Positions 9,296 through 21,095 are shown, counted from the stretch's first letter. The stretch: DNA of 59,651 nucleotides from Puniceicoccaceae bacterium (GCA_007695295.1 REEB01000127.1:1-59651); one strand, 5' to 3'. Program-made: numbers and translations. The notes: generated from the letters alone by a model not told the origin.

Positions 9296-10468
9296 TCATG
9301 GATCGATCACTACTGTCCCGGCGGAGGCGCCCCCACTTTTCTCGGCGGCAAAGCGCCGATGCAGGTCGCCCAGCGCCCGGGCCAGGGCCGTCCACTCTTC
9401 GGCCGATGTTTCCCAGCCCCCGCTGACCCGGAGAGCACGGGCCGCCCGCAACGGATCGACGCCGAGGGCGGACAGGAGCAGCGAAGGACCCTCCTTGCCG
9501 GTGGCACAGGCCGAGCCGGTCGAAGCCTGGAATCCGAGGCGGTCGAGCGCGGCCAGCCAGCGACGGTTGGCCGGTCCCGGGAGGAGCAAAAAGCTCGTGT
9601 TCCAGAGCCGGGGGGCGCCCCCCCCGATGACCTGCACGCCGGGGACGGTCTCGCACACCGCAGCTTCGAAGGCATCGCGGGCGGCGACCCTCCGCTGGCG
9701 GTCCTTTCCATCCGCCAGCATTTGCTCCCGCGCTTCCCATGCCGCCAAAAACGCCGCCACCGCCGGGTAGTTTTCCGTGCCGGCCCGCCGGCCCGCTTCT
9801 TGGTCACCGCCCCGCAGCAGCCAGGGACCATCGGCTTCCTCTGGCACAAGCAACAGGCCGACCCCTTTGGGACCACCGCACTTGTGGGCGCAAGCCGAGA
9901 CGAAGTCCGCCCGGCCCAAGCCCGCCGCAGGCAGCCGCCCCAGCCATTGGGCCGCGTCACAGTGGTAAGGCACCCGGTGGCGGGCGCACACCTCCGCGAG
10001 CGAGGCCCAGTCGTTGAGCACCCCGCTTTCATTGTTGGCCGCCATGATCGAGACCAACCCGACCCCTCCGCGCCCGAGGCGTGCCTCCAGCCAGTCCGTG
10101 GCAACCCGCCCGGCCGCGTCGGCCGGCGCGGTTTCCACCGCCGGCAACTGCGCCCGGGCGTTTTCCGTCACGCAGGGATGCTCCGCCGGCCCCAGCACCA
10201 CGGTCTGGTCCGCTCCCAAGCGCCGCCCCATCAGCGCCATGACGGTGGCATTCGCCTCCGTCGCCCCCGAGGTGATAACCACCCGGGCAGGGGCTGCCCC
10301 AAGCAGGACGCCGATCCGCTCCCGGCACTGCTCGAGCAGCCGGTGCACCCGCCCGGCGGCGGCAAACGGACTGCCCGGGTTCTGCCAAGCCGTTTCCTGC
10401 GCCTCCAGGAACGCCGCGCGGGACGCGGGCAGCAGGGGAGCGGTGGCATTGTGGTCGAAGTAGGGCAT
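9296..10468 (-). CDS. Cysteine desulfurase (NifS/IscS-type, PLP enzyme)
   Basis: 390 residues from the ATG of MPYFDHNATAP, the conserved opening of the family; a longer frame extends 15 codons upstream without family similarity. The PLP-binding lysine is Lys196 in SACAHKCGGPKG, and the sulfur-accepting cysteine is Cys321 in ASTGSACATG. The RAGTEN motif near 228-232 is also present. The enzyme takes sulfur from cysteine for Fe-S clusters or thio-modified tRNA. No isc or suf partners are nearby, so which sulfur pathway it feeds cannot be told from context. It is transcribed away from the heptose isomerase gene. Confidence 0.93.
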   Translation of the reverse strand: MPYFDHNATAPLLPASRAAFLEAQETAWQNPGSPFAAAGRVHRLLEQCRERIGVLLGAAPARVVITSGATEANATVMALMGRRLGADQTVVLGPAEHPCVTENARAQLPAVETAPADAAGRVATDWLEARLGRGGVGLVSIMAANNESGVLNDWASLAEVCARHRVPYHCDAAQWLGRLPAAGLGRADFVSACAHKCGGPKGVGLLLVPEEADGPWLLRGGDQEAGRRAGTENYPAVAAFLAAWEAREQMLADGKDRQRRVAARDAFEAAVCETVPGVQVIGGGAPRLWNTSFLLLPGPANRRWLAALDRLGFQASTGSACATGKEGPSLLLSALGVDPLRAARALRVSGGWETSAEEWTALARALGDLHRRFAAEKSGGASAGTVVIDP

Positions 10469-10613
10469 GGAACGAAGACTCCACCAACGTGCCGCCGTGC
10501 CCGGGAAAATCAATCTGTGAAACTCCGTCCACCGGCACCACCGGCCCCAGCCGCCTCACTTTCCCATTGTCCCGCCGATGCCGCCGGCACACCCTTGCCA
10601 TCCGTTCATCATC

Positions 10614-11183
10614 ATGAAGCTGCCCGACGCCATCGACGCCACCATCGACGCCCTCCGCTCCCTCCTTTCCCTCCAAACGGAGATTCGCCAAGGCGAGGAG
10701 TTGATCCTCAGGGCCCTGCGCGGCGGTCATCGCCTCCTCCTCTGCGGCAACGGTGGCAGCGCGGCCGAAGCCCAGCACTTCGCCACCGAAATGGTCGGCC
10801 GCTTCCGCGGCCAGCGCCGCTCCTTCCCCGCAGTCGCCCTTTCCGCCGACGGGTCCCTCCTGAGCTGCATCGCCAACGATTTCGGATGGGATTCTGTATT
10901 TGTTCGTCAACTACAGGGTCAGGCCCGGCCGGGCGACCTGCTCGTGGTGCTCTCCAGCAGCGGTCAATCCTCCAATCTCGTCGCGGTGCTGGAGGAGGCC
11001 CGCCGCCTCGGCCTCCCCAGCCTGGCTCTCCTCGGGCGCGACGGCGGCCCCTGCCGGAACCTCGCCACGGCTGCAATCGTGGTCCCCGGCGATGAAACCG
11101 CCCCCATCCAGGAAGCCCAGCTCTTCCTCATCCATCACTTCTGCCGGCGGATTGAGGAGGCCTTTTCCGCACCGGACGCTTAG
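10614..11183 (+). CDS. gmhA: SIS-domain phosphoheptose isomerase (GmhA-like)
   Basis: 189 residues forming one SIS domain. The GmhA/DiaA-like core is CGNGGSAAEAQHFATEMVGRF at residues about 44-64, cut here to its key part NGGSAAEAQHFATE, followed by ALSADGSLLSCIANDFG and the VLSSSGQSSN phosphate-binding loop. GmhA converts sedoheptulose 7-phosphate to a heptose 7-phosphate for lipopolysaccharide core or other heptosylated glycans. The DnaA-interacting DiaA is a close relative and cannot be excluded. ATG at 10614 chosen because conservation begins there; an in-frame ATG 36 bases upstream lacks similarity. It is divergent from the desulfurase gene, with 145 bases between starts. Confidence 0.85.
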   Translation: MKLPDAIDATIDALRSLLSLQTEIRQGEELILRALRGGHRLLLCGNGGSAAEAQHFATEMVGRFRGQRRSFPAVALSADGSLLSCIANDFGWDSVFVRQLQGQARPGDLLVVLSSSGQSSNLVAVLEEARRLGLPSLALLGRDGGPCRNLATAAIVVPGDETAPIQEAQLFLIHHFCRRIEEAFSAPDA

Positions 11184-11281
11184 CCGCCGCGGAGCGGCGG
11201 CGATCCGGGCGCTTTCGAGCTTTCGCTTCACTTCAACATTGCGCACTTCCGGGACATGGCCTTTGTTCTTGGCCGAGACAA

Positions 11282-12142
11282 ATGAAGCTCAGCCAAGACA
11301 GGAAAGAGGCCTTCGCCACCCTGCTCGACGACCCCAGTGCCCTGGTGCGGGAAGCGTTGCTGCGGGAATTTCGCGCCCTCGAAGGCGACGGCGTGGCTTT
11401 TCTGCAGGAGCTGAAGACCGGCCAAAACCGGCTGCTCGCCCACCACGCCCGGCGCTTCCTCAGTGAACTGAAGTTTTCCGACCCCGTGGCCGAGCTGCGC
11501 GGGTTCATCCACTCCCTCAATTACGAGTTGGAGACGGGCGCCCTGCTCATCAGCCGGGTCGTCTATCCCGATCTCGACATCGGCCTGGCCTGCAAACAGC
11601 TCGACCAGATCGCCCTGCGCTGCAAGGAGTTGGCCGTGGAGCCGCTCTCGCCGCGCGAAAAGTGCATCCTCCTCAACCGCGTGCTCTTTCACGAGCTCGG
11701 TTTCCGCGGCAACTCCGAGCATTACCAGGATCCCGACAACAGCTTTCTCAACCAGGTCCTGCTCCGCCGCAAGGGCATCCCGCTCACCCTCAGCCTGGTC
11801 TACATCCTCGTCGCGCAGCGGCTCGGCCTGCACCTCGACCCGGTCGGCCTGCCCGGCCATTTCGTCGTCGGCTGTTTCCTGGAGGATGTTCCTTTCTACA
11901 TCGATCCGTATGACCGAGGCCTGCTCCGCACCCCGGAGGAAGTGGTCGACCTGTTGCAGAAGAGCAAAGTCACGCCACGGCTCAGCGATCTCGCGCCCAC
12001 CCCGATCCGCGAGGTCCTCTGCCGCTGCTGCCGCAACCTCGTTTCCCAATACCAGGCCGTCGGCAATCTGGATCTGGCACGGCTTTTCCGCGGCTTTGTG
12101 GAGGAGTTCAAGGCCAGCCACCAGAACCAGGCCCAGCCTTGA
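11282..12142 (+). CDS. SirB1-like transglutaminase-fold protein with TPR-like C-terminus
   Basis: 286 residues. The central region NYELETGALLISRVVYPDLD, followed by LNRVLFHELGFRGNSEHYQDPDNSFLNQVLLRRKGIPLTLS (key part FLNQVLLRRKGIP), matches the SirB1/transglutaminase_9 family. GLHLDPVGLPGHFVV and FYIDPYDRG carry the histidine and aspartate that fit the transglutaminase-like fold. The N-terminal 70 residues look like a HEAT-type helical repeat. Biochemical function is unsettled in this family. It lies between the isomerase and aroE on the same strand. Confidence 0.85.
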   Translation: MKLSQDRKEAFATLLDDPSALVREALLREFRALEGDGVAFLQELKTGQNRLLAHHARRFLSELKFSDPVAELRGFIHSLNYELETGALLISRVVYPDLDIGLACKQLDQIALRCKELAVEPLSPREKCILLNRVLFHELGFRGNSEHYQDPDNSFLNQVLLRRKGIPLTLSLVYILVAQRLGLHLDPVGLPGHFVVGCFLEDVPFYIDPYDRGLLRTPEEVVDLLQKSKVTPRLSDLAPTPIREVLCRCCRNLVSQYQAVGNLDLARLFRGFVEEFKASHQNQAQP

Positions 12143-12194
12143 GCCTGCCGCCGTCCCCTTTCCCCGCCCTCCGCCGCGCGGGCGCCTCCGGCCG

Positions 12195-13118
12195 ATGAAC
12201 CCGGAAGCCGTTCTCACCCTCGCCGACCTCCGGGATTGGTCGTTTTCAGGCACCGCCCTCGCCGTTCTCGGCCATCCCATCGCCCATTCGCTCAGCCCGC
12301 CGATGCACAACGCCGCCCTCGCGGCCATGGCGGCGTGCGAACCCCGCTTCGCTTCCTGGCGGTACTTCCGCTTCGACATCCCCCCGGAGCGGCTTGCCGA
12401 AGCCCTCCCCCGCTTCCACCAACTCCGCTTTCACGGCCTCAATCTCACCGTCCCCCACAAAACCATCGCCGTGCCTGAGGTCGCCAAGATCGATTCCTCC
12501 GCCGCCGGCATCGGGGCCGTCAACACTCTCCAGTGGGAGGAATCCGGATACACCGCCTTCAACACCGACGGCCACGGCCTCGAAACCGGCGTGCGCGAGG
12601 ACCTCGGCCGCGGTCTCGGCGACGGGCCGGTCATCCTCCTGGGAGCCGGCGGAGCCGCCCGGGCGGCCGCTCTCGAATGCCTTCGCCGCGGTTGCCCCCG
12701 GCTCGCCGTCGGCAACCGGAATCCCGAGCGCCTGGCCGCTTTGCTCCGCCTCCTCACCCCTGAGGCCGAAAGCCGGGGTGCACGCCTCGACGGCTTCGAG
12801 CTGACCCGCCCCCGGGCGGAGTCACTCCCGGCCGACGCCCTCGTCATCAACGCCACCTCCCTGGGCCTGCGCTCCTCCGATCCACCCCCGGCGGATCCGA
12901 CCTCGTTTCCCGGCGCTCCGCGCTTCTACGACATGATCTACAACCCCGCCGAAACCCCGCTGCTGGCCCGCGCCCGCACCCTCGGCCGGCCCGCCGCCAA
13001 CGGGCTTTCCATGCTTGTCCACCAAGGCGCCCGCGCTCTCGAAATCTGGAGCGGCGCGACCGTCCCCGCCGGGGAAATGCGCCGGGCAGCCGGTGCCGCC
13101 CTCGCCGCCGCCCCCTGA
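12195..13118 (+). CDS. aroE: Shikimate dehydrogenase
   Basis: 307 residues. AroE reduces 3-dehydroshikimate to shikimate with NADPH in aromatic amino-acid synthesis. The substrate-binding motif GHPIAHSLSPPMHN is at residues 26-39, the catalytic Lys89 lies in NLTVPHKT, and Asp125 lies in FNTDGHG. The nucleotide loop is GAGGAARA, and the end has NGLSMLVHQGA. The frame is open upstream into the preceding gene, but the family similarity begins just after the ATG at 12195. It ends 12 bases before the prepilin peptidase gene, so the two are probably cotranscribed. Confidence 0.94.
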   Translation: MNPEAVLTLADLRDWSFSGTALAVLGHPIAHSLSPPMHNAALAAMAACEPRFASWRYFRFDIPPERLAEALPRFHQLRFHGLNLTVPHKTIAVPEVAKIDSSAAGIGAVNTLQWEESGYTAFNTDGHGLETGVREDLGRGLGDGPVILLGAGGAARAAALECLRRGCPRLAVGNRNPERLAALLRLLTPEAESRGARLDGFELTRPRAESLPADALVINATSLGLRSSDPPPADPTSFPGAPRFYDMIYNPAETPLLARARTLGRPAANGLSMLVHQGARALEIWSGATVPAGEMRRAAGAALAAAP

Positions 13119-13130
13119 TCCGCCACCGCC

Positions 13131-14057
13131 ATGCTCGACGAACTCCGCTTTTTCAATGAACAGGTCCCCTGGGCCGCGGCCGCGGCCGCGTTCGTTTTCG
13201 GGGCCATCACCGGCAGTTTTCTCAACGTATGCATTTATCGGATACCAGCCGGTCGGTCGGTGATTACTCCCGGCTCCCGCTGCTCCTGTGGCCGCCCCAT
13301 CGCCTGGTACGACAACCTGCCCATCCTGAGCTGGTTCCTTTTGCGCGGCCAGGCCCGTTGCTGCGGGGCGCCTTTCAGCTTCCGCTACCCCTTCATTGAA
13401 GCCCTCACCGGGGCGCTCTTTCTGGCCTGCTGGCTGGTCTGGCCGCCCGGCCCGGCCCTCGTTGGCATGGTCTTCTGCTCCATCCTCGTCTGCGCCACAT
13501 TCATCGACCTCGACCACATGATCATCCCGGACCGTTTCACCATCGGGGCGGCCGTGGTCGGCGTGGGGCTGTCGTTGCTCGTGCCGGGGCTGCACCTTGC
13601 GGAAACCATCGGCGCTCCCTTCGACCAGCTCCGGTCCCTGCGCGAATCCATCCTCGGCTTGATGGTCGGCTCAGCGGTCGTGCTCTGGATCGGCCTCTTG
13701 GCGGAAGTCGTCCTCCGGCGCGAGGCGATGGGCTTCGGCGACGTGAAGTTTCTCGGCGCGATCGGTGCCTTCACGGGCTGGCAGGGGGCTTTGTTCGCGC
13801 TCTTCGGGGGGGCCGTGCTCGGCACCCTGGCCGTGGCCGTGGTCCTGTTTTACCGCGGGGTCACCGGCCGCAAACCCGCTCCCGCCCCGCCCCCCGGAGC
13901 TGAAAACGCCCCCGCTTCCGGAGCGGACGCCGAGCCGGCGCCGACCGGCCGCGAAACGCCTTTCGGCCCGATGCTGGCCGCTGGAGCCTTGGTTTATTTC
14001 CTCTTTCTCCGCGAGCCGGTCGACGCCTACTTTGCCCTCGTCGCGGAACTCTTCTGA
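13131..14057 (+). CDS. Prepilin peptidase / N-methyltransferase (type IV pilin or T2SS)
   Basis: 308 residues, an inner-membrane aspartic protease that cleaves and methylates type IV prepilins and pseudopilins. The N-terminal domain has GSFLNVCIYRIP and a cysteine set, CSCGRPIAWYDNLPILSW and RGQARCCGAPFSFRYP, expected for the zinc-binding methylase part. The catalytic aspartates are in FIDLDHMIIPD (Asp126/128 region) and MGFGDVKFLGAIGA (Asp203). Several hydrophobic membrane segments follow. A proline-rich loop at about 245-275 is longer than usual. No pilin or secretion genes occur in the window. Confidence 0.93.
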   Translation: MLDELRFFNEQVPWAAAAAAFVFGAITGSFLNVCIYRIPAGRSVITPGSRCSCGRPIAWYDNLPILSWFLLRGQARCCGAPFSFRYPFIEALTGALFLACWLVWPPGPALVGMVFCSILVCATFIDLDHMIIPDRFTIGAAVVGVGLSLLVPGLHLAETIGAPFDQLRSLRESILGLMVGSAVVLWIGLLAEVVLRREAMGFGDVKFLGAIGAFTGWQGALFALFGGAVLGTLAVAVVLFYRGVTGRKPAPAPPPGAENAPASGADAEPAPTGRETPFGPMLAAGALVYFLFLREPVDAYFALVAELF

Positions 14058-14085
14058 AGGCTGCCCCCGCGCAGCGGTGATTATC

Positions 14086-15375
14086 CTACACTCCGGTGTC
14101 CACGAGGGCGTAGTTGCGCTTGCCCCGGCGCAGCAGCAGGTAGCGGCCGAAAAGGAGGCGCTCCCCCGGGATGGGGGCGGCGGCATCCGCCACCCGCTCG
14201 TTGTTCACATACGCCCCACCGCCGGCGATGTCCTTCCGCGCCTGTCCTTTGGAGGGACACAAACCGGACTCCACCAGCAGGTCCACCAGCGGCGCCCCCT
14301 CCGCGCCGAAACGCTCCCGGGGCACCCGCAGCAGCGGCACCTCCGCAGCCACTTCCCGGAAGGAGGCCTCGGTGATGCCTTCGAGACTGCCGCCAAAAAG
14401 AAGCGCGCTGGCCCGCTCGGCGTCGGCCGCCGCCCCGGCGCCGTGCACCAGCGCCGTCACCTCCCGGGCGAGGGTCCGGTGGGCCTCCCGCCGGCCGGGG
14501 TCGGCGGCATGGGCGGCCTCGAGGGCGGAGATTTCCCCGGGTTCGAGAAAGGTGAAAAACTTCAGGAAACGGACCACGTCGCGATCGTCCACCGCCATGA
14601 AGTATTGGTAAAACCGGTACACACTGGTGAGCCCGGGATCCAGCCAGACGGAGCCGCCCCCGGTGCTCTTGCCAAATTTGGTCCCGTCCGCGTTGGTGAT
14701 GAGGGGAAAGGTCAGCCCATGCACCCGCCGCCCCGCTTTTTTCCGGCAGAGGTCGGCCCCCGCGGTGATGTTGCCCCACTGGTCGGCCCCGCCGATCTGC
14801 AGCTCGCAGTTTTCCTTTTCCGCCAAATGGTAAAAATCGTAGGCCTGCAGCAGCATGTAGCTGAACTCAGTGTAGCTGATGCCGGTTTCGCGGTCCTGCA
14901 TCCGCGCCCGCACGCTTTCCTTGGCCACCATCTGGTTGACGCTGAAGTGCTTGCCCACCTCGCGGAGAAACTCCAGGAAACCGACCCCTTCCATCCAAGA
15001 CGCATTGTCGAGCAGGCGGGCCGCATTGCTCGCCTTGGAGTCGAACTCGAGCAGGCGGGCAAGCTGGCGCTTGATCGAAGCCACGTTGGCGGCGAGGGTT
15101 TCGGCGTCGAGAAGCTGACGTTCGGATGCCCGGCCGGAAGGGTCGCCGATGCTTCCGGTCGCGCCCCCGGCCAGCGCGATCGGCCGGTGACCGGCGCGCT
15201 GAAAGCGCCGCAATCCCAGCAACGGGACCAGATTGCCGAGGTGCAGGCTCGATCCGGTGGGATCGAATCCGCAGTAGACCACCAGCGGCCCCGTGACCAG
15301 ACGGGCTTCGAGGTCGGCCGCATCGGTGGAGTCGTGGATCAGGCCACGCCAGCGCAGTTCTTCAAGCAGCGTCAT
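14086..15375 (-). CDS. tyrS: Tyrosyl-tRNA synthetase
   Basis: 429 residues, usual length for bacterial TyrRS. It has the class I HIGH-like HLGN at 45-48 and KFGKS at 233-237, with YCGFDPTGSSLH and the GGADQWGNI tyrosine/tRNA pocket between them. An S4 RNA-binding domain closes the protein (about residues 365-425; KGQARKDIAGGGAYVNNE). It charges tRNA-Tyr. It converges on the prepilin peptidase gene (28-base gap) and is divergent from the peroxiredoxin gene. A perfect inverted repeat sits 24 bases upstream of its start. Confidence 0.96.
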   Translation of the reverse strand: MTLLEELRWRGLIHDSTDAADLEARLVTGPLVVYCGFDPTGSSLHLGNLVPLLGLRRFQRAGHRPIALAGGATGSIGDPSGRASERQLLDAETLAANVASIKRQLARLLEFDSKASNAARLLDNASWMEGVGFLEFLREVGKHFSVNQMVAKESVRARMQDRETGISYTEFSYMLLQAYDFYHLAEKENCELQIGGADQWGNITAGADLCRKKAGRRVHGLTFPLITNADGTKFGKSTGGGSVWLDPGLTSVYRFYQYFMAVDDRDVVRFLKFFTFLEPGEISALEAAHAADPGRREAHRTLAREVTALVHGAGAAADAERASALLFGGSLEGITEASFREVAAEVPLLRVPRERFGAEGAPLVDLLVESGLCPSKGQARKDIAGGGAYVNNERVADAAAPIPGERLLFGRYLLLRRGKRNYALVDTGV

Positions 15376-15398
15376 GAGGCCGCGATGCTAGGTAGGGG

Positions 15399-15422
15399 CA
15401 TTTCACACCGACAAGTGAAATG
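15399..15422. promoter_or_regulatory. Perfect inverted repeat in the tyrS/peroxiredoxin intergenic region
   Basis: CATTTCAC is followed by 8 bases (ACCGACAA) and then GTGAAATG, an exact 8-base inverted repeat. It lies in the 183-base region between two divergent genes, 24 bases upstream of the tyrS start. Size and symmetry fit a dimeric repressor or activator site. As RNA on the tyrS transcript it would also be a hairpin. No protein partner can be named. Confidence 0.4.
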
Positions 15423-15558
15423 TCCGCCGAGCCCGGAAAATTTGATTTTGCCTTGTCCGCAAGCACTTTAGAACGTGATCTGTCAGGGCAGCTCCGCCAC
15501 CCGGCGGCCCTGCTTCCGTTCCACCCATCCACCACCACGTCACCGATTCCTTGCTTTC

Positions 15559-16035
15559 ATGGCACTCGCAACCGGCGCCATTGCGCCCCACTTCACGCTC
15601 AAAACCAAAACCGCGGACGGCCTCAAAGAGGTCTCCCTTGGCGACAGCATCGGCAAAAAGCCGGTCGTGCTGCTCTTCTTCCCGCTCGCCTTCACCAGCG
15701 GCTGTGAAAAGGAAATGTGCACCGTCCGCGACTCGCTGAAGGACTTCGAAAGCCTCGAGGCCACCGTGTACGGCATCAGCGTGGACAGTCCCTTCGCCCA
15801 AGAAGCCTTCGCCAAAGCCAACCAGCTCAACTTTTCGCTTTTGAGCGACTTCAACCGCGAGGCCGCCAAGGCCTACGATGTCGTTCTTCCCGAACTCGCG
15901 GGCCTGAAGAACGTCGCCATGCGCTCAGCCTTCGTCATCGACCGCTCCGGCACCATCGTTTTCAGCACCGCCAATCCCGACCCAAAGGTCCAGCCGGACT
16001 TCGATGCCATCAAGGCCGCCCTCAAGTCCGCCTGA
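15559..16035 (+). CDS. Peroxiredoxin (thiol peroxidase, AhpC/Bcp-like)
   Basis: 158 residues, a thioredoxin-fold peroxidase that reduces hydroperoxides. The active-site motif is FPLAFTSGC with the peroxidatic Cys49, and Cys54 follows in a C-x4-C arrangement as in Bcp/PrxQ proteins. The later SAFVIDRSGTIVFS strand is typical. The ATG at 15559 starts MALATGAIAPHFTL, where similarity begins. It is followed after 42 bases by aconitase on the same strand; pairing a peroxidase with an oxidant-sensitive Fe-S enzyme is suggestive but may be chance. Confidence 0.93.
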   Translation: MALATGAIAPHFTLKTKTADGLKEVSLGDSIGKKPVVLLFFPLAFTSGCEKEMCTVRDSLKDFESLEATVYGISVDSPFAQEAFAKANQLNFSLLSDFNREAAKAYDVVLPELAGLKNVAMRSAFVIDRSGTIVFSTANPDPKVQPDFDAIKAALKSA

Positions 16036-16077
16036 ATGAACCACCTCCCGGGGCCACCCGGCCTGAACCGCGCAGCC

Positions 16078-18936
<2,859 letters not shown>

Positions 18937-18977
18937 CCCATCTTGCAGGGCGGAGCGTGTTTCCCGGCCCTGTCTTC

Positions 18978-19490
18978 ATGTCCCCGCAAACCCCATCGGC
19001 CCATCTCGTCGATCCCTACTCCGACCCTGTGATCATCAAGCTCCAGGGCCGGGCCTCCCTATACAACAGTGGGGCGGTGAGGGATTTTCTCGGGGAAATG
19101 CTCTCGGAGGGGAAACGGAACTTCGTCATCGACTTCAGCGACTGCACCGGGATCGACAGCACCTTCCTCGGCGTCATCGCCGGCTGCGCCCTCGACCTGC
19201 GCCGTTCCTCCCCCCGTGGGTCCCTCGTCCTCTGTCGCCTCGGCGCCCGCAACCTCGAGCTCATCCACAACCTGGGCCTGCACCGCATCGCAACCGTCGA
19301 CAACGGCCACCACCTCCCTTCCGGGAGCCCGGGCCGCACCACCGCCCTCAACTCCAAAGTGCTCTCCGAGGTCGAGAATGCCCGCCTTTGTCTCGAGGCC
19401 CACGAAAAACTCGTCACGGCCGATGCGTCCAACAAAGGCAAGTTTCAGGATGTCATCGCCTTCCTGAAAAACCGCGTCGAGCAGCGCTGA
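18978..19490 (+). CDS. STAS-domain protein (anti-sigma-factor-antagonist-like)
   Basis: 170 residues. Residues about 15-115 form a STAS domain: VIIKLQGRASLYNSGAVRDF, then NFVIDFSDCTGIDSTFLGVIAG. In SpoIIAA-type proteins a Ser in the DSxxL context is phosphorylated by a kinase; here Ser61 sits in GIDSTFLGV. The last 50 residues (after a loop rich in Gly/Pro) are not typical STAS and end in a basic helix. The gene ends 3 bases before the SpoIIE-type phosphatase gene, so the pair should be cotranscribed. Start chosen at ATG; an in-frame GTG lies 21 bases upstream. Confidence 0.85.
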   Translation: MSPQTPSAHLVDPYSDPVIIKLQGRASLYNSGAVRDFLGEMLSEGKRNFVIDFSDCTGIDSTFLGVIAGCALDLRRSSPRGSLVLCRLGARNLELIHNLGLHRIATVDNGHHLPSGSPGRTTALNSKVLSEVENARLCLEAHEKLVTADASNKGKFQDVIAFLKNRVEQR

Positions 19491-19493
19491 GCG

Positions 19494-20978
19494 ATGATTC
19501 TCCTCCTGACCGGTCTTCTCCTCGGCGCCCTCTTCGGATTTCTGGCTCACCGGCGCATGCGCGAGCGCCTCATCCAGCTCGATGAGGACAAGCAGCGCAT
19601 CCTCCAGGAAAAGCAGCTGGTGGTGGATTTCATGCATGAGATGGTCGAAGCCCTCGGTGAAGGGCTTTCCCGCCAGGAGCTGTTTCAGCGCATCGTCCAC
19701 GCCGCCATCGTCAGCACCGGTGCCCTCAGTGCTGCCGTTTTCGAAAAAACGTCCGCCCAAAACCTGCACGGGATCGCCGTGGAAGGCCTTTTCCCGCCCC
19801 ACCGGCCTTTGCCCGAGGGCTCCAAGGTCAAGCTCACCACCCGGGCCAAATTCATCGAGCAAATCCTCAAATCCGAGGAATTCCCCGTCGGCGAAGGTGT
19901 CATCGGCAACGTCGCCCGCACCGGCAAAGCCGAGTGGGTGCCGGATGCCGAGCGCGACCCCCGCATCATCCAGCATGGCGACCCCGCCCTCACCGTCCGC
20001 TCCCTCATCGCCGCACCCATCCTTTTTCGCGAGCGCCTCATCGGAGTGCTCGCGGTCTGCAATCCGGCAGATGGCAACGCCTTCAGCGAAACCGACTTTT
20101 CCCTCGTCCAGTCCCTCGCCGAGCAGGCCGGCATGGCCATCCATAACAGCGAGTTCCTCAACCTCCAGATCGAGCGCCGCCAGATCGACATCGACCTCAG
20201 CCTCGCCCGCAGCATCCAACTCATGCTCGTGCCGCAGAAGTTCCCCGTTATCCCAGGGCTGGATATCGATGCCCGCTACCTCTCCGCCCAGAAAGTCGGC
20301 GGCGACCTCTTCGACTTTTTCCCCCTCTCCCCCACCCGGCTCGGCTTGGTCGTGGCGGATGTTTCCGGCAAGGGCATTTCCGCCTCCATTCTCATGTCGA
20401 TCTGCCGCACCCACTTGCGGCATTTCGCCCGCCAAGGCCGCAGCCCGGCCGAGGTCCTCATCGATGTCAACCGCGCCATGATCAATGACATGCGCCAGGA
20501 CATGTTCATCACCATGATTTACGCCGTCGTCGATGTGGAGACGGATACGGTCGAGTTCGCCCGCGCCGGTCACGAACTGCCCCTTTGCTGCCGGCTGGAA
20601 GGCGACCGCGGCGTTTACACCTGCGACTTTCTCCCCTCAGAAGGAATGCCCGTCGGCCTTGTCGACGCCGAACTGTTCGAGGAAGCCATTGAATCCAGCA
20701 CCATCTCCATCGCCCCCGGCGACGTCTTCGTCCTCTACACGGACGGCGTCACCGAGGCCGCCAACAGCGAAGACAAGGAGTTTTCCGGCTCCCGCCTGGC
20801 CGATGTCGTGCGCACGCTGCGCAACCGTCCTTCCCGCGAACTCAACGCCGGCATCCTCGCCAGCATCGAACGCTTCTCCGGCTCCGACCAATACCGCGAC
20901 GACCTCACCTTGGTCACCATCCGGCGCGTCCCGGCCGACACCCCGGCCCAGCCCACCGCCGCCCGCGCCGCCGGCTGA
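19494..20978 (+). CDS. GAF-domain PP2C/SpoIIE-type serine phosphatase, membrane-anchored
   Basis: 494 residues. Residues 1-18 are a hydrophobic anchor followed by basic residues. A GAF domain spans about 45-220 (VGEGVIGNVARTG, ALTVRSLIAAPILFRERLIGVLAV). The C-terminal SpoIIE/PP2C domain (about 235-480) has the metal-binding aspartates in GGDLFDF, VADVSGKGISAS, YTDGVTEA and YRDDLTLV. It presumably dephosphorylates the adjacent STAS protein in a partner-switching pathway, with the GAF domain sensing a signal. No HPK-type anti-sigma kinase is encoded nearby. Confidence 0.92.
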   Translation: MILLLTGLLLGALFGFLAHRRMRERLIQLDEDKQRILQEKQLVVDFMHEMVEALGEGLSRQELFQRIVHAAIVSTGALSAAVFEKTSAQNLHGIAVEGLFPPHRPLPEGSKVKLTTRAKFIEQILKSEEFPVGEGVIGNVARTGKAEWVPDAERDPRIIQHGDPALTVRSLIAAPILFRERLIGVLAVCNPADGNAFSETDFSLVQSLAEQAGMAIHNSEFLNLQIERRQIDIDLSLARSIQLMLVPQKFPVIPGLDIDARYLSAQKVGGDLFDFFPLSPTRLGLVVADVSGKGISASILMSICRTHLRHFARQGRSPAEVLIDVNRAMINDMRQDMFITMIYAVVDVETDTVEFARAGHELPLCCRLEGDRGVYTCDFLPSEGMPVGLVDAELFEEAIESSTISIAPGDVFVLYTDGVTEAANSEDKEFSGSRLADVVRTLRNRPSRELNAGILASIERFSGSDQYRDDLTLVTIRRVPADTPAQPTAARAAG

Positions 20979-21022
20979 GCCGCCTCCCCGATAGTCCGGT
21001 CGGCCCATTCACCCGCCGCCAA

Positions 21023-21040
21023 CCCCGGGATCGCCCGGGG
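21023..21040. terminator. GC-rich hairpin after the phosphatase gene
   Basis: CCCCGGG-ATCG-CCCGGGG is a perfect 7-base stem with a 4-base loop, 45 bases after the phosphatase stop and 55 bases before the protease start. It lacks a run of T, so it would be at most a weak intrinsic terminator or an attenuating structure. Confidence 0.35.
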
Positions 21041-21095
21041 ATGCTTGACTCCGACCCGCCCCCATCTTGGGTGCCTTTTGTTGCAAATCATCGTC

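Noticed and set aside
13765-15471. A 568-codon plus-strand frame across the end of prepilin peptidase and all of tyrS
   Set aside because: tyrS on the minus strand has every signature motif; the plus frame has none.
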